NCBI GenBank assembly: GCA_905618895.1
Contig: CAJQTA010000063.1
Location: 1-33,912, forward strand
Length of the DNA: 33,912 nt
Direction: 5' to 3'
DNA from: an uncultured Candidatus Pelagibacter sp.
GTDB taxonomy: Bacteria; Pseudomonadota; Alphaproteobacteria; Pelagibacterales; Pelagibacteraceae
Below, piece after piece: positions 5,521 through 14,715 of the stretch (position 1 is the stretch's first letter; every line of letters starts with the position of its first letter). The position numbers and the translations under genes are program-made. The notes under the pieces were generated by a model. That model ran no database searches. It was given only the letters and a program-made list of their open reading frames with translations, and had not been told where the DNA came from.

Positions 5521-6384
5521 ATGAAACAATTAAATCTCTTTATTGAATTAACAAGGTTAAAAAAGCCAATTGGTTTTATGCTTTTGTTTTGGCCCTGTGC
5601 ATGGGGTCTAACTATTGCTTATGATTTTTCATACGGTTTTAATGACTATTTTTTTTTCCTGTTATTATTTTTTTTAGGTTCTATTTTAATGAGATCTGCT
5701 GGCTGCATAGTTAATGATATTTTTGATAAGGAATTTGACAAAAAAGTTTTAAGAACAAAACAAAGGCCTATTGCTTCAGGAAAGATATCAATAAAACTTG
5801 GATTAATTTATACTTTAATTCTTTGTTTTTTAGCTTTTTTGGTTTTAATAAACTTTAACACTCTCACAATTATTTTGGCATTAGGGTCTATGCCTCTAGC
5901 ATTCAGTTATCCTCTGATGAAAAGATATACTTATTGGCCTCAATTGTTCTTAGGTATTACTTTTAATTATGGTTTAATTCTTGGATGGATATGCATAAAA
6001 AATCAAATAGATATTATTCCTATAATATTTTATTTAGGAGCCATATTTTGGACACTAGGTTTCGACACAATATACGGGTTTCAAGATATAAAAGACGATG
6101 AAATAATAGGGATAAAATCAACATCTATAAAGTTTAAAAAAAATTCAAACTTATTTTTAACAATATGTTACTTAATATTCACAACTACATTAATTATAGT
6201 AGGTCTATTTATGAACTTTAATATGATATTTTATTTTTTTATGATAATTCCCATATTCCATTTATTTTTTTATCAAATTTATAATTTTAATCCCACAAAC
6301 CCTAAAAATAGTTTAAAAATTTTTAAAAGTAATAATTTATTAGGTGCTTTAATTTTATCTAATATTTTTATTGGGAAAATTTAA
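5521..6384 (+). CDS. ubiA: 4-hydroxybenzoate polyprenyltransferase
   Basis: A 287-residue membrane prenyltransferase that attaches the polyprenyl tail to 4-hydroxybenzoate in ubiquinone synthesis. Both Asp-rich Mg/diphosphate motifs are present: NDIFDKEFD at 65-73 and the second motif around D189-D192 (GFQDIKDDEIIGIKS). About eight or nine hydrophobic helices follow the UbiA pattern, and the RTKQRPIASGKIS segment after motif one is typical of the 4-HB group. It opens a tight plus-strand run with four lipid A/Kdo genes, separated from msbA by only 7 bases. The start is close to the divergent DUF2721 gene. Confidence 0.93.
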   Translation: MKQLNLFIELTRLKKPIGFMLLFWPCAWGLTIAYDFSYGFNDYFFFLLLFFLGSILMRSAGCIVNDIFDKEFDKKVLRTKQRPIASGKISIKLGLIYTLILCFLAFLVLINFNTLTIILALGSMPLAFSYPLMKRYTYWPQLFLGITFNYGLILGWICIKNQIDIIPIIFYLGAIFWTLGFDTIYGFQDIKDDEIIGIKSTSIKFKKNSNLFLTICYLIFTTTLIIVGLFMNFNMIFYFFMIIPIFHLFFYQIYNFNPTNPKNSLKIFKSNNLLGALILSNIFIGKI

Positions 6385-6391
6385 ATTACTT

Positions 6392-8131
6392 ATGAAAAAA
6401 AATGAAATTTTAAAAAGACTATATTTTGATTATACAAACAAATATATAAAAAAAATATTATTATCAGTATTTTTTGGGTTGTTAGTTGCTGGAAGCACAT
6501 CTGCTATTGCATATCTTTTAGATCCAGCGATTAAAAAAATATTTATTGAGAAAGATCAAACATTAATTTTTATTATTCCATTTTTCATTATTGTAGCTTT
6601 TACAGTAAAAGGTTTGTCTTTATATTTGGCAAAAGTCACAATGATAGGTGTCTCAGAAGAAGTTAGAAAAGATATGCAGTGTGATATGCTTTCTAACTTA
6701 ATCAATGCAGATACAAAATTAATTGATGGAAAACATACTGGAAAATTTATTTCAAGTTTAACTAATGATGTTTCTCATATAACAAACTTAATTAGTATCG
6801 CTATTCTTAATGTGTTTAAAGATAGTCTAACATTAATAGGGTTACTCACTGTAATGTTTTTCCAAAACTGGAAACTTTCTTTAATTGCAATCATAATGAT
6901 TCCATTGGCTACTCTTGCTGCTAGAAGTTTGGGAAAAAGAGTTGGTAAAGTTGCGACCGAACAAATGCTGAAAGCTGGGGTACTTAATACATACTTAATA
7001 GAATTATTTAAAAATCATAAACTTATTAAAATATTTCAAAGAGAAAAATATGAAAATAACAGAGCTGAAAAATTCATAAATGATGTTAAGGAAAAATCAA
7101 AAAAAATTCAAACTGTTTATGTTAGGACTTCTCCAATAATGGAAACGCTCACAGGTATTATGATAGCTATATTAATATATTTTTCTGGAAAACTTATTTT
7201 AAGTAATGATTTAGAAATTAATAATTTTTTCTCATTTCTTGCTGCAATGATGTTGGCCTACCAACCCGTAAGATCTCTTGCGACTTTAAATATAACTATA
7301 GGCCAGGGTGTCTCTGCAGCTGCAAGATTACTGCCAATTATAGATGAAAAATCAAACTTAATTCAAAGTAAAAATGATTCCAAAATACAAATAACAAATG
7401 GAAGTATTGAATTTAAAAATGTTGATTTTAAGTATGATAGCGAGAGAGATAAGGTTTTAAATTCTGTTAATTTAAAGATGTTAGGTGGAAAAATGACCGC
7501 ACTTGTTGGTCATAGCGGTTCTGGAAAATCTACAATATTAAATTTAATTCCTAGATTTTACGACTCATATTCAGGTGATATTACAATAGATAATCAATCA
7601 ATTTACAAGTCTACGATTAATTCCATAAGGAAAAGTATTTCATTAGTTAGTCAAGACACCACTTTATTTGATGACACAATCAGAAATAATATTGCCTATG
7701 CGAATTTAGATGCTACCCAAACTGAAATTGAAGAAGCAGCAAAATATTCTTTTGCAAGTGAGTTTATAGAAAAACTACCTGATAAATACAACACAATCAT
7801 AGGAGAAAATGGTACAAGATTATCTGGTGGAGAAAAACAAAGACTATCTATAGCCCGAGCAATACTCAAAAAAAGTCAAATAATTCTCCTAGATGAGGCA
7901 ACTTCTTCGCTGGATGCTGAAACTGAGGATAAAATTCAAAAGGCTATAAATTTTTTAACTAAAAATAGAACTACTATTGTAATTGCCCACCGATTATCAA
8001 CTATTCTTAATTCTGATAAAATTTATGTAATAGATGCTGGAAAGGTATCTGGAGAAGGAACCCATAAAGAGTTGTTGTCAAAATCAATTGTTTACAAAAA
8101 CTTCTATGATACACAAATTAGAAAAGAGTAA
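6392..8131 (+). CDS. msbA: Lipid A/phospholipid flippase, MsbA-type ABC exporter
   Basis: A half-size ABC exporter of 579 residues from the ATG at 6392. An in-frame TTG at 6371 would overlap ubiA and add seven residues, so I prefer the ATG. The N-terminal half holds about six membrane helices; the C-terminal ATPase has Walker A GHSGSGKST (373-381), signature LSGGE (477-481), Walker B ILLDEAT (498-504) and the H-loop in IAHRLST. MsbA flips core-lipid A across the inner membrane with ATP. Its place directly before waaA, lpxK and an lpxL-like gene supports this role over a drug exporter. The stop overlaps the waaA start (TAATG). Confidence 0.88.
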   Translation: MKKNEILKRLYFDYTNKYIKKILLSVFFGLLVAGSTSAIAYLLDPAIKKIFIEKDQTLIFIIPFFIIVAFTVKGLSLYLAKVTMIGVSEEVRKDMQCDMLSNLINADTKLIDGKHTGKFISSLTNDVSHITNLISIAILNVFKDSLTLIGLLTVMFFQNWKLSLIAIIMIPLATLAARSLGKRVGKVATEQMLKAGVLNTYLIELFKNHKLIKIFQREKYENNRAEKFINDVKEKSKKIQTVYVRTSPIMETLTGIMIAILIYFSGKLILSNDLEINNFFSFLAAMMLAYQPVRSLATLNITIGQGVSAAARLLPIIDEKSNLIQSKNDSKIQITNGSIEFKNVDFKYDSERDKVLNSVNLKMLGGKMTALVGHSGSGKSTILNLIPRFYDSYSGDITIDNQSIYKSTINSIRKSISLVSQDTTLFDDTIRNNIAYANLDATQTEIEEAAKYSFASEFIEKLPDKYNTIIGENGTRLSGGEKQRLSIARAILKKSQIILLDEATSSLDAETEDKIQKAINFLTKNRTTIVIAHRLSTILNSDKIYVIDAGKVSGEGTHKELLSKSIVYKNFYDTQIRKE

Positions 8132-9381
8132 TGTTATTTATTTATAGAATAGTAATAAATTTAATTATATTAGCTTCTCCAATTATTATTTTTTTTAGAT
8201 TATTAAAAAAAAAAGAAGACCCAATAAGATTTAAAGAAAAATTTTGTTTTTTTTCTAAAAAAAAATTAAAAGGAAAATTAATATGGTTTCATGGCGCTAG
8301 TGTTGGAGAGATATTAAGTGTAATACCATTAATTGAAAAGCTAGAAAAAAATAAGAATATCAAACAAATTCTGATAACCTCTAACACTTTAAGTTCCTCA
8401 AAAATATTATTCAATTTAAAATTAAAAAAAACTATTCATCAGTTTTTTCCAATTGATACAAATTTCCATTCTAAAAAATTCTTAGATTATTGGAAGCCCC
8501 ACGTTGCTATTTTCATAGACTCTGAAATATGGCCAAATATGATATCAAATATTAATAAAAAATCTATTTCACTTATACTTTTGAATGCAAGGATAACTAA
8601 AAAATCTTTTAAAAGATGGAAAAAATTTATTTTTATTGCAAAAACTATTTTTCAAAAATTTGATATCTGTCTTTGCTCTAATATTGAGTCAAAAAAATAC
8701 CTTAAGTTTCTTGGTGCAAAAAAAATAAAATATATTGGAAATTTAAAGTTTTCTCAAACAGAAAAAAATGAATATCATTTAAATAATAATTTAAAAAAAT
8801 TTCTTTTATCAAGGCGGGTGTGGTGTGCTGCAAGCACACATGGAACTGAAGAAGCTTTATGTGCTCTTGCGCATAAAAAACTTAAAAAAAAATATAAGAA
8901 TTTATTAACAATTATAATTCCAAGACATATCAATAGAACAGATCGAATTATAAATGAAATAAAAAAATTAAATCTTAAATTTCATGTTCATGGCTCAGAG
9001 AAGAAAATTCATAAAGATACAGATATATATCTGGTTGATTCTTATGGCCAAACAAAATCGTTTTTTAAGTTGTGCAAAATAGTTTTCCTTGGTGGATCTA
9101 TTATTAAGCATGGCGGTCAAAATCCATTGGAGGCTGCTAGATATGGATGTAAAATATTATATGGTCCAAATATTTTAAATTTTTATGAAATATATAAACT
9201 TCTAAATAAATATAAGGTATCCACAAGAGTAAATAATTTAAATCAAATGATTGTTAATATTGATAGAATATTTAAAAATAAAACAGTTTCTTTTAAAATA
9301 AAATCTAAAATTAAAAATTTAGGAAATATAATTTTAAGTTCAACATTAAAAGAAATAAACTTTTTAATTAATAAAAAATGA
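8131..9381 (+). CDS. waaA: 3-deoxy-D-manno-octulosonic acid (Kdo) transferase
   Basis: A 416-residue GT-B glycosyltransferase (GT30) that adds Kdo from CMP-Kdo to the lipid A precursor on the inner face of the membrane. An N-terminal hydrophobic helix anchors it. The motif WFHGASVGE places the catalytic base at E60, as in the E. coli enzyme. The C-terminal GGSIIKHGGQNPLEAARYG segment is the conserved CMP-Kdo binding region. The protein is very Lys-rich, as are its neighbours. It overlaps msbA by one base and lpxK by four, so translation is likely coupled. Number of Kdo units added cannot be told. Confidence 0.92.
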   Translation: MLFIYRIVINLIILASPIIIFFRLLKKKEDPIRFKEKFCFFSKKKLKGKLIWFHGASVGEILSVIPLIEKLEKNKNIKQILITSNTLSSSKILFNLKLKKTIHQFFPIDTNFHSKKFLDYWKPHVAIFIDSEIWPNMISNINKKSISLILLNARITKKSFKRWKKFIFIAKTIFQKFDICLCSNIESKKYLKFLGAKKIKYIGNLKFSQTEKNEYHLNNNLKKFLLSRRVWCAASTHGTEEALCALAHKKLKKKYKNLLTIIIPRHINRTDRIINEIKKLNLKFHVHGSEKKIHKDTDIYLVDSYGQTKSFFKLCKIVFLGGSIIKHGGQNPLEAARYGCKILYGPNILNFYEIYKLLNKYKVSTRVNNLNQMIVNIDRIFKNKTVSFKIKSKIKNLGNIILSSTLKEINFLINKK

Positions 9382-10322
9382 AATTAAAAAAGCCTAAATT
9401 TTGGGACTATAAAAAACCCAACTATTTGTCATACCTTTTATTGCCATTTACAATCCCAATAAAATTAAATAATTTTTATTTAAATAAAAAAAGAATTAAA
9501 AAGAAAAATACTAAAAATATTATGACTATATGTGTGGGTAACATTTATATTGGAGGAACTGGAAAAACTCCCCTTTCAATAAAAATTTGTCAAATATTAA
9601 AAAGTCTGAATTTAAAGGCTGCTACAATAAAAAAATTTTACAAGGATCAAATTGATGAACAAAAATTATTAGCAGGTAAAACAAAGCTCTACTGCTTAAA
9701 AAATAGAAAGTCTGGACTTAATGAGGCTATCAAAGACAACATTGATGTGGCTATATTTGATGATGGATTACAAGATAATTCAATGAATTATGATTTAAGC
9801 TTTGTGTGTTTTAATAATTTAAAATGGATTGGCAATGGTTTATTAATTCCAGCAGGTCCACTCAGAGAAAATATAAAAAGTATTGCAAAACATGATGCGG
9901 TTTTTTTAAATGGTAACGATGAAGATGTCTCTAATTTAAAAAAGTCTATTAAAGAATATAATGCTAATATTAACATTTTTGAAACCCTGTATGTTCCAAA
10001 TAATATCGATAGATTTAATAATAAAGAAAAATATTTAATTTTTTCTGGGATCGGAAATCCTGATAGTTTTAAAAAAACCCTAATTAAAAATAAATTTGAT
10101 ATAATTAAAGAATTAAAATTTCCTGATCATTATCAATATACTCACCAAGATATTAGCGAGATCAAACTGCATGCCAAAAAATTAGATGCTAAAATTTTAA
10201 CTACTGAAAAAGATTATATCAAAATTAACCATAAAGATCTTGATGAAATTGATTTTTTAGGAATTGACCTTGTAATAAAACAAGAAGAGGAATTAATTAA
10301 GTTAATAAAATCAAATATATGA
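9378..10322 (+). CDS. lpxK: Tetraacyldisaccharide 4'-kinase (lipid A)
   Basis: A 314-residue kinase that phosphorylates the 4' position of the lipid A disaccharide using ATP at the inner membrane. The P-loop is GNIYIGGTGKTP (54-65); the catalytic DDG(L)Q motif is at 128-132 (D128, D129), and the FPDH motif gives H251. Two oddities stand out. The histidine that normally follows DDG(F/L)Q is D133 here, and the conserved SRGYG segment after the P-loop is missing, replaced by a shorter IKKFYKDQIDEQKLLAG stretch that keeps only the GDE-LL-like part. Context (waaA before, acyltransferase after, four-base overlaps) makes the identity firm despite this divergence. Confidence 0.88.
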   Translation: MKLKKPKFWDYKKPNYLSYLLLPFTIPIKLNNFYLNKKRIKKKNTKNIMTICVGNIYIGGTGKTPLSIKICQILKSLNLKAATIKKFYKDQIDEQKLLAGKTKLYCLKNRKSGLNEAIKDNIDVAIFDDGLQDNSMNYDLSFVCFNNLKWIGNGLLIPAGPLRENIKSIAKHDAVFLNGNDEDVSNLKKSIKEYNANINIFETLYVPNNIDRFNNKEKYLIFSGIGNPDSFKKTLIKNKFDIIKELKFPDHYQYTHQDISEIKLHAKKLDAKILTTEKDYIKINHKDLDEIDFLGIDLVIKQEEELIKLIKSNI

Positions 10323-11179
10323 AATCAATAAAGTATTTTTTTCAATTTATAATAATTATATTTTTTTTCTTCATATTTAAAATATTAGGTTTAAAGCTTG
10401 CATCAAGTATTTCCGGCAAAATTGTAGCTTTAATTGGACCATTATTTAGATCTAAAAAAATAATAGAAGAAAATATATGCAAAGCCATTCCTAAACTAGA
10501 CCCTAATAATGTTAAGAAAATAATTCATAAAATGTGGAGTAATTATGGAAGAATTCTTTCTGAGTATGTCTTTATGAAACAATTTAGATTATCAGTATTC
10601 ACGAATAATTTACACATTGAAGGTCAAGAATTTCTAAATGAAATTAAAGATAGTAATGAACCTGTAATATTTATTTCAGGACATTTTAATAATTTTGAAT
10701 TAATGGCTATGCATATAGAAAAATCAGGAATTAATTTGGCTGCTATTTATAGACCTCTTAACAATAAATTTTTAAATTTTGTAATGGAAAAGATAAGAAA
10801 AAAATATATTTGTAAAAATCAAATCAAAAAAGGTATTTCAGGTACAAAGCAATTGCTTTCATTTTTTAAAAATGGTTCATCTATTGCTTTAATGATTGAT
10901 CAGAGAGTTTCCCAAGGTATTAGATCTAATTTTTTTAATAATGAGGCCCTTACAACCACAATCCCAGCTCAATTTATAAAAAAATTTAAGTGTAGAGTTG
11001 TTCCTATTTATATTGAAAGAGTAAAAGACATAAATTTTAAATTAACTGTACATAAACCGTTGAAGTATTTGGACAATGAGTCTATTGAATCTATAACTTT
11101 AGACTTAAACAGAGTGCTCGAAAAAATGATTTTAAAAAATCCAGAACAGTGGATTTGGTCTCATAATCGTTGGAAATAA
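10319..11179 (+). CDS. Lipid A biosynthesis acyltransferase (LpxL/HtrB family)
   Basis: A 286-residue member of the late acyltransferase family that adds secondary acyl chains to Kdo-lipid A. An N-terminal membrane anchor (about 7-28) is followed by the catalytic HX4E motif in SGHFNNFE (H122, E127), and later by an R-X-N/P block (IYRPLNN) and an EQWIWSHNRWK ending that is typical of the family. It overlaps lpxK by four bases and ends the operon. It could be LpxL-like or LpxM-like; with only one copy here I leave the symbol blank. Confidence 0.9.
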   Translation: MKSIKYFFQFIIIIFFFFIFKILGLKLASSISGKIVALIGPLFRSKKIIEENICKAIPKLDPNNVKKIIHKMWSNYGRILSEYVFMKQFRLSVFTNNLHIEGQEFLNEIKDSNEPVIFISGHFNNFELMAMHIEKSGINLAAIYRPLNNKFLNFVMEKIRKKYICKNQIKKGISGTKQLLSFFKNGSSIALMIDQRVSQGIRSNFFNNEALTTTIPAQFIKKFKCRVVPIYIERVKDINFKLTVHKPLKYLDNESIESITLDLNRVLEKMILKNPEQWIWSHNRWK

Positions 11180-11187
11180 ATATATTT

Positions 11188-11376
11188 CTAGTTATTTTCT
11201 CTTTTTTGTGAAGCCTCTACATACGAATAATAAGGCTCCTGAAGATCAACATTCCAGTAGTTAAGTTCTTCTAATTTTATTATTTTACCTGATACTGCAC
11301 AAATTACATGATCTCCTGTTTCAAGAATTTTAAAGTTATTTGGTAAATATTCTATTTTGGCTAATTTTTTATTCAT
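11188..11376 (-). CDS. DUF2093 small protein
   Basis: A 62-residue protein from the ATG at 11376. A longer in-frame reading to 11448 would run into purD and adds nothing family-like. The body, YLPNNFKILETGDHVICAVS followed by GKIIKLEELNYWNVDLQEPY, matches the alphaproteobacterial DUF2093 family, which often sits next to lpxK. It has one Cys (C26) and looks soluble. Function unknown; the neighbourhood hints at envelope or lipid A. It is convergent with the acyltransferase gene (8 bases apart) and divergent from purD with 21 bases between starts. Confidence 0.75.
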   Translation of the reverse strand: MNKKLAKIEYLPNNFKILETGDHVICAVSGKIIKLEELNYWNVDLQEPYYSYVEASQKRENN

Positions 11377-11397
11377 TTTTAGTTTATATACTAATAT

Positions 11398-12663
11398 ATG
11401 AAAGTTGGAATAATAGTAAGCGGTGGACGTGAACATGCTATTTGTCAAGCTTTGAGTAAGTCTAAAAAGGTTGATGAGCTATACTGTTTTCCAGGTAATG
11501 CTGGAACAGCTTTAATTGCCAAAAATATAGCCTTAAACGTGGAAGATTTCAATGAACTGAAAAAATTTTTGTTATCAAACAAAATCAATCTAATAATAAT
11601 TGGTCCAGAAAAATATTTAGTAGATGGCATTGTTGATTTTTTAGAGGAGCAAAATATCAAAGTATTTGGGCCTAATAAAATTGCATCACAGCTTGAGGGT
11701 TCTAAAATTTTTACAAAAAATATTTGTGAAAAATATAATATTCCAACAGCTAAATTTGGAATTTTTGAAAATATTAGTGAAGCAAATAAATTTATAGAAA
11801 AGAATAACTACCCTCTTGTTATTAAGGCTGATGGACTTGCTGCTGGTAAAGGTGTTTATATATGCAACAATAAAGCTGAAGCTACTCTTGGTATAAAGGA
11901 AATTTTTGAAGGTAAATTTGGTAAAGCAAAGAATATACTTATCGAAGAATTTCTTGAGGGTGAAGAAATGAGCTATTTTATTATAACCGATGGAAAAACA
12001 ATAAAAAATTTTGAAACTGCTCAAGATCATAAAAGAGTATTAGAAGGTGATTTGGGAAAAAATACAGGTGGTATGGGTGCCTACTCTCCTTCAAGGTTGA
12101 TTAATAATGAACTTGAAAAAAAAATTCTAAAAAAAATAATAGAACCAACGATAAAAGGTCTTAAAGAAATTGGAACAAATTATAAAGGCTTTTTGTATGC
12201 TGGATTAATGATTGTAAAAAATGAACCTTTTTTAATTGAATATAACGTCCGTATGGGTGACCCCGAATGCCAAACTATTTTACCAAAACTAAATTCAGAT
12301 TTACTAGATATTATATTGGCATGTTGTGATGAAAAATTACATGAAACAGAAATAAAATGGCTTAACAAAAAAAGTTTATGTGTTGTACTTTGTTCAAAAG
12401 GATATCCAGAACAATATAAGAAAAATGTTTTAATTAAAGATATTGCTAAAATCAAACTTGATAGTGACGAGTACTGTTATCATGCTGGTACAGCAAAAAA
12501 TGAAGGAAAAATTTATGCTATTGGAGGTAGAGTTTTAAATTTTGTTTGCTTATCTGAAGATTTTTCTAAAGCAAGAACAAAAATATTTGATTTAATAAAA
12601 TTACTAAATTGGGATGGTGGTTTTTTCCGTAAAGATATCGGTTACAAAGTAATAGATAAATGA
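11398..12663 (+). CDS. purD: Phosphoribosylamine--glycine ligase (GAR synthetase)
   Basis: A 421-residue ATP-grasp enzyme that joins phosphoribosylamine and glycine in purine synthesis. Family motifs include the N-terminal VSGGREHAI, the ATP-grasp block PLVIKADGLAAGKGVYI, GGMGAYSPS at 224-232, and the metal site YNVRMGDPECQ. The length is normal. It overlaps rsmD by four bases, so both are probably one transcription unit. The pairing is not a pathway link; it looks like genome packing. Confidence 0.96.
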   Translation: MKVGIIVSGGREHAICQALSKSKKVDELYCFPGNAGTALIAKNIALNVEDFNELKKFLLSNKINLIIIGPEKYLVDGIVDFLEEQNIKVFGPNKIASQLEGSKIFTKNICEKYNIPTAKFGIFENISEANKFIEKNNYPLVIKADGLAAGKGVYICNNKAEATLGIKEIFEGKFGKAKNILIEEFLEGEEMSYFIITDGKTIKNFETAQDHKRVLEGDLGKNTGGMGAYSPSRLINNELEKKILKKIIEPTIKGLKEIGTNYKGFLYAGLMIVKNEPFLIEYNVRMGDPECQTILPKLNSDLLDIILACCDEKLHETEIKWLNKKSLCVVLCSKGYPEQYKKNVLIKDIAKIKLDSDEYCYHAGTAKNEGKIYAIGGRVLNFVCLSEDFSKARTKIFDLIKLLNWDGGFFRKDIGYKVIDK

Positions 12664-13223
12664 GAATAATATCGGGAAATTTCAAAGGGAAAAAAATTCT
12701 TCAGCCTAAGGATGAAACAACTAGACCTCTTAAGGATTTAACAAAAGAATCTATATTTAATATTATTGTGCACTCTAATAAGTTTGATGTTAAAATAGAA
12801 GAATCAAATATTTTGGATTTATTTTCTGGTATTGGATCATTTGGCCTTGAATGTCTATCTAGAGGGTCTGAGTCTTTAATTTTTGTTGAAAATTACAAAG
12901 AAGTATTGCCAATTCTAAAAAAAAATATTTCTAACCTAAATTACCAAGATAATTCTTTAATAATTGAAGAAAATATTTTTGATAAATTAAATTTTAAAAT
13001 TTTTAAAAAAAAATTTGATATTATTTTTATGGACCCGCCTTATAAAGAAAAAAACTTGTCCAAATTGTTAACGGGGATAATTCAATCTGACGTATTGGCC
13101 AAAAAAGGGATAGTTATTATTCATAGACACAAAAATGAAAAAGATGAACTTCCAGATAACTTTAACATTATTGAAGAAAAAACTTATGGTATTTCTAAGG
13201 TTATTTTTGGCAATTATTCTTAA
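12660..13223 (+). CDS. rsmD: 16S rRNA m2G966 methyltransferase RsmD
   Basis: A 187-residue Rossmann-fold methyltransferase. It starts with MRIISGNFKGKKI and has TRPLKDLTKESIFN near residue 21, both hallmarks of RsmD. SAM motif I is ILDLFSGIGSFGLE (51-64) and the catalytic N2-methyltransferase motif is DPPY (125-128). It should modify G966 of 16S rRNA. It overlaps purD upstream by four bases, and its 3' end overlaps the convergent pgi gene by four bases. Confidence 0.94.
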   Translation: MRIISGNFKGKKILQPKDETTRPLKDLTKESIFNIIVHSNKFDVKIEESNILDLFSGIGSFGLECLSRGSESLIFVENYKEVLPILKKNISNLNYQDNSLIIEENIFDKLNFKIFKKKFDIIFMDPPYKEKNLSKLLTGIIQSDVLAKKGIVIIHRHKNEKDELPDNFNIIEEKTYGISKVIFGNYS

Positions 13224-14377
13224 ATTAATATCCTGTTGGTTTCTTTCTTTATCAACTCCACAGATGGTTGATTATACGGATTAACTTTCAAAGCCCTCCC
13301 AATTAGTATTGTCTCTAGTATAAAAAAACAAAATAACTCACCTAATGTTTTTTCATCTCTATTTAAAATTTCAAAACTTCTAAAGGGAATATTTTTTTTT
13401 AGGAATACATTTTCTGTTGCTGATTTTTGAGAAAATATTATTTGATTTATATCTTTATTTTTTAAATATTTATAAGAAGAAAGAATTTCTTTATTAATAA
13501 TTTTAGGGGAATTTTTTTCTTTTACATAAAAAAAAGTAAAAAAATTATTTTTAGGTCCATCTAAATAAAGTTGCATCAAACTATGATTATCTTTAGGCAT
13601 AGAGGAAATAACTGGTAGAATGCCATTTCCATTTTTTCCTAAGCTCTCAGCAACTAACTGTTGATACCATCTAAATAAATTATATGATTTTTCATCATAG
13701 TTTAGAATTATAGAATTAAATTTTTTTTGTTTTAAAAAATAAAGTGTGCTACTCACATTTTTTGTTAATAAGTTCATAAAATTTTTGTTTTTAACCAAAT
13801 AATTTATTTGTTTAAATTTCTTTGTATCTAAGCCCATCAATTCAGCTGGTAGCATACCAACTTCTGATAATACAGAATATCTACCACCTATATAATTATT
13901 GTGGTAAATAATCTCGGCTTTTAACTTTTCAGCAAGATCCAATAAATAGCTTTTTTTATTTTCTGTAATAAAAATATTTTTATCTTTTTTTTTTATAATA
14001 ATGTTTGTGTTTGAAATTGTTTCAAGTGTATCACCTGATTTAGAAACTACTAAATTAACACAGTTTCTTTTTTTTTTAACAGAGCTTTTATTTGGTTGAA
14101 GATTGTTAATAAAATGAAATTTTTTTTTAATCTTATGGTTTAAAAAATCATAAATAGATTCAGTTCCTAAAGTCGAACCACCCATTCCAATAACTCTAAT
14201 ATTGAAAAAATTTTTGAATTTTTTTAATATTTTTTTATTATAATTATTTCTGTAACCTGATCCTAATGATTTTAAAATCATGTTATTTTCTTTTAAAAAT
14301 AATTTTAAATCTATTTTAATTTTTTTATTATTTTTTTTTAATTTAAAACTTTTAAAATTAATATTTTTGGTTAACAT
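13220..14377 (-). CDS. pgi: Glucose-6-phosphate isomerase, short divergent form
   Basis: A 385-residue SIS-type phosphoglucose isomerase, well short of the usual 445-550. The core motifs are present: GMGGSTLGTES (64-74), SKSGDTLET (112-120), the catalytic Glu in LVAESLGK (E244), the catalytic His in PKDNHSLMQL (H265), and the C-terminal NPYNQPSVELIKK with the catalytic Lys near 377-378. The missing length is at the N terminus and in loops. The region is extremely A+T and Lys/Asn rich. It should interconvert glucose-6-P and fructose-6-P. It is the last gene of the ribF-ileS-lspA operon, starting in a one-base overlap with the lipoprotein stop. Confidence 0.88.
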   Translation of the reverse strand: MLTKNINFKSFKLKKNNKKIKIDLKLFLKENNMILKSLGSGYRNNYNKKILKKFKNFFNIRVIGMGGSTLGTESIYDFLNHKIKKKFHFINNLQPNKSSVKKKRNCVNLVVSKSGDTLETISNTNIIIKKKDKNIFITENKKSYLLDLAEKLKAEIIYHNNYIGGRYSVLSEVGMLPAELMGLDTKKFKQINYLVKNKNFMNLLTKNVSSTLYFLKQKKFNSIILNYDEKSYNLFRWYQQLVAESLGKNGNGILPVISSMPKDNHSLMQLYLDGPKNNFFTFFYVKEKNSPKIINKEILSSYKYLKNKDINQIIFSQKSATENVFLKKNIPFRSFEILNRDEKTLGELFCFFILETILIGRALKVNPYNQPSVELIKKETNRILI

Positions 14378-14715
14378 TAATTATTTTTAATTTTTTCTAT
14401 TATAGATTTTTCTAAAGAATTATTTGTCGTTTGCTTTTTTGAATCTGTCTTAATCAAAGTTTTTCCTTTTCCAAGAATAACCCTTAGGTCTACCTCGTCA
14501 TCACTATTGTTGTCTTGATCGCTATCTACTATTGTGTTTGGTAGGGGTAGTTCTCCAAATTCTGGTGGCAATACTAATGGATTTTTTTTTTCAACTAAAA
14601 ACTCATCTGAAGTTGATCTTTTTGCTCCTGTCAATCCATCTTTTACACTTTGGCAAGCACTCAAGGCTATTAAAACCAAAAATAGATAAAATAAATTTTT
14701 AGATAAACTTTTCAT
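14377..14715 (-). CDS. DUF3035-type lipoprotein
   Basis: A 112-residue predicted lipoprotein. A basic N terminus and hydrophobic helix lead to the lipobox LSAC with C21 as the lipidation site. The mature part has DEFLVEKKNPLVLPPEFGELP, cut here only in part, which matches the DUF3035 family (a D-E-F-x-V then L-V-x-P-P-x-F pattern), and a Asp/Asn-rich linker follows. DUF3035 genes usually lie directly after lspA in alphaproteobacteria, as here (four-base overlap). Role unknown, probably envelope. Confidence 0.75.
   Translation of the reverse strand: MKSLSKNLFYLFLVLIALSACQSVKDGLTGAKRSTSDEFLVEKKNPLVLPPEFGELPLPNTIVDSDQDNNSDDEVDLRVILGKGKTLIKTDSKKQTTNNSLEKSIIEKIKNN

Noticed and set aside
6371-6391. 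TTG start for msbA
   Set aside because: It overlaps ubiA and adds residues not needed; the ATG at 6392 is the simpler start.
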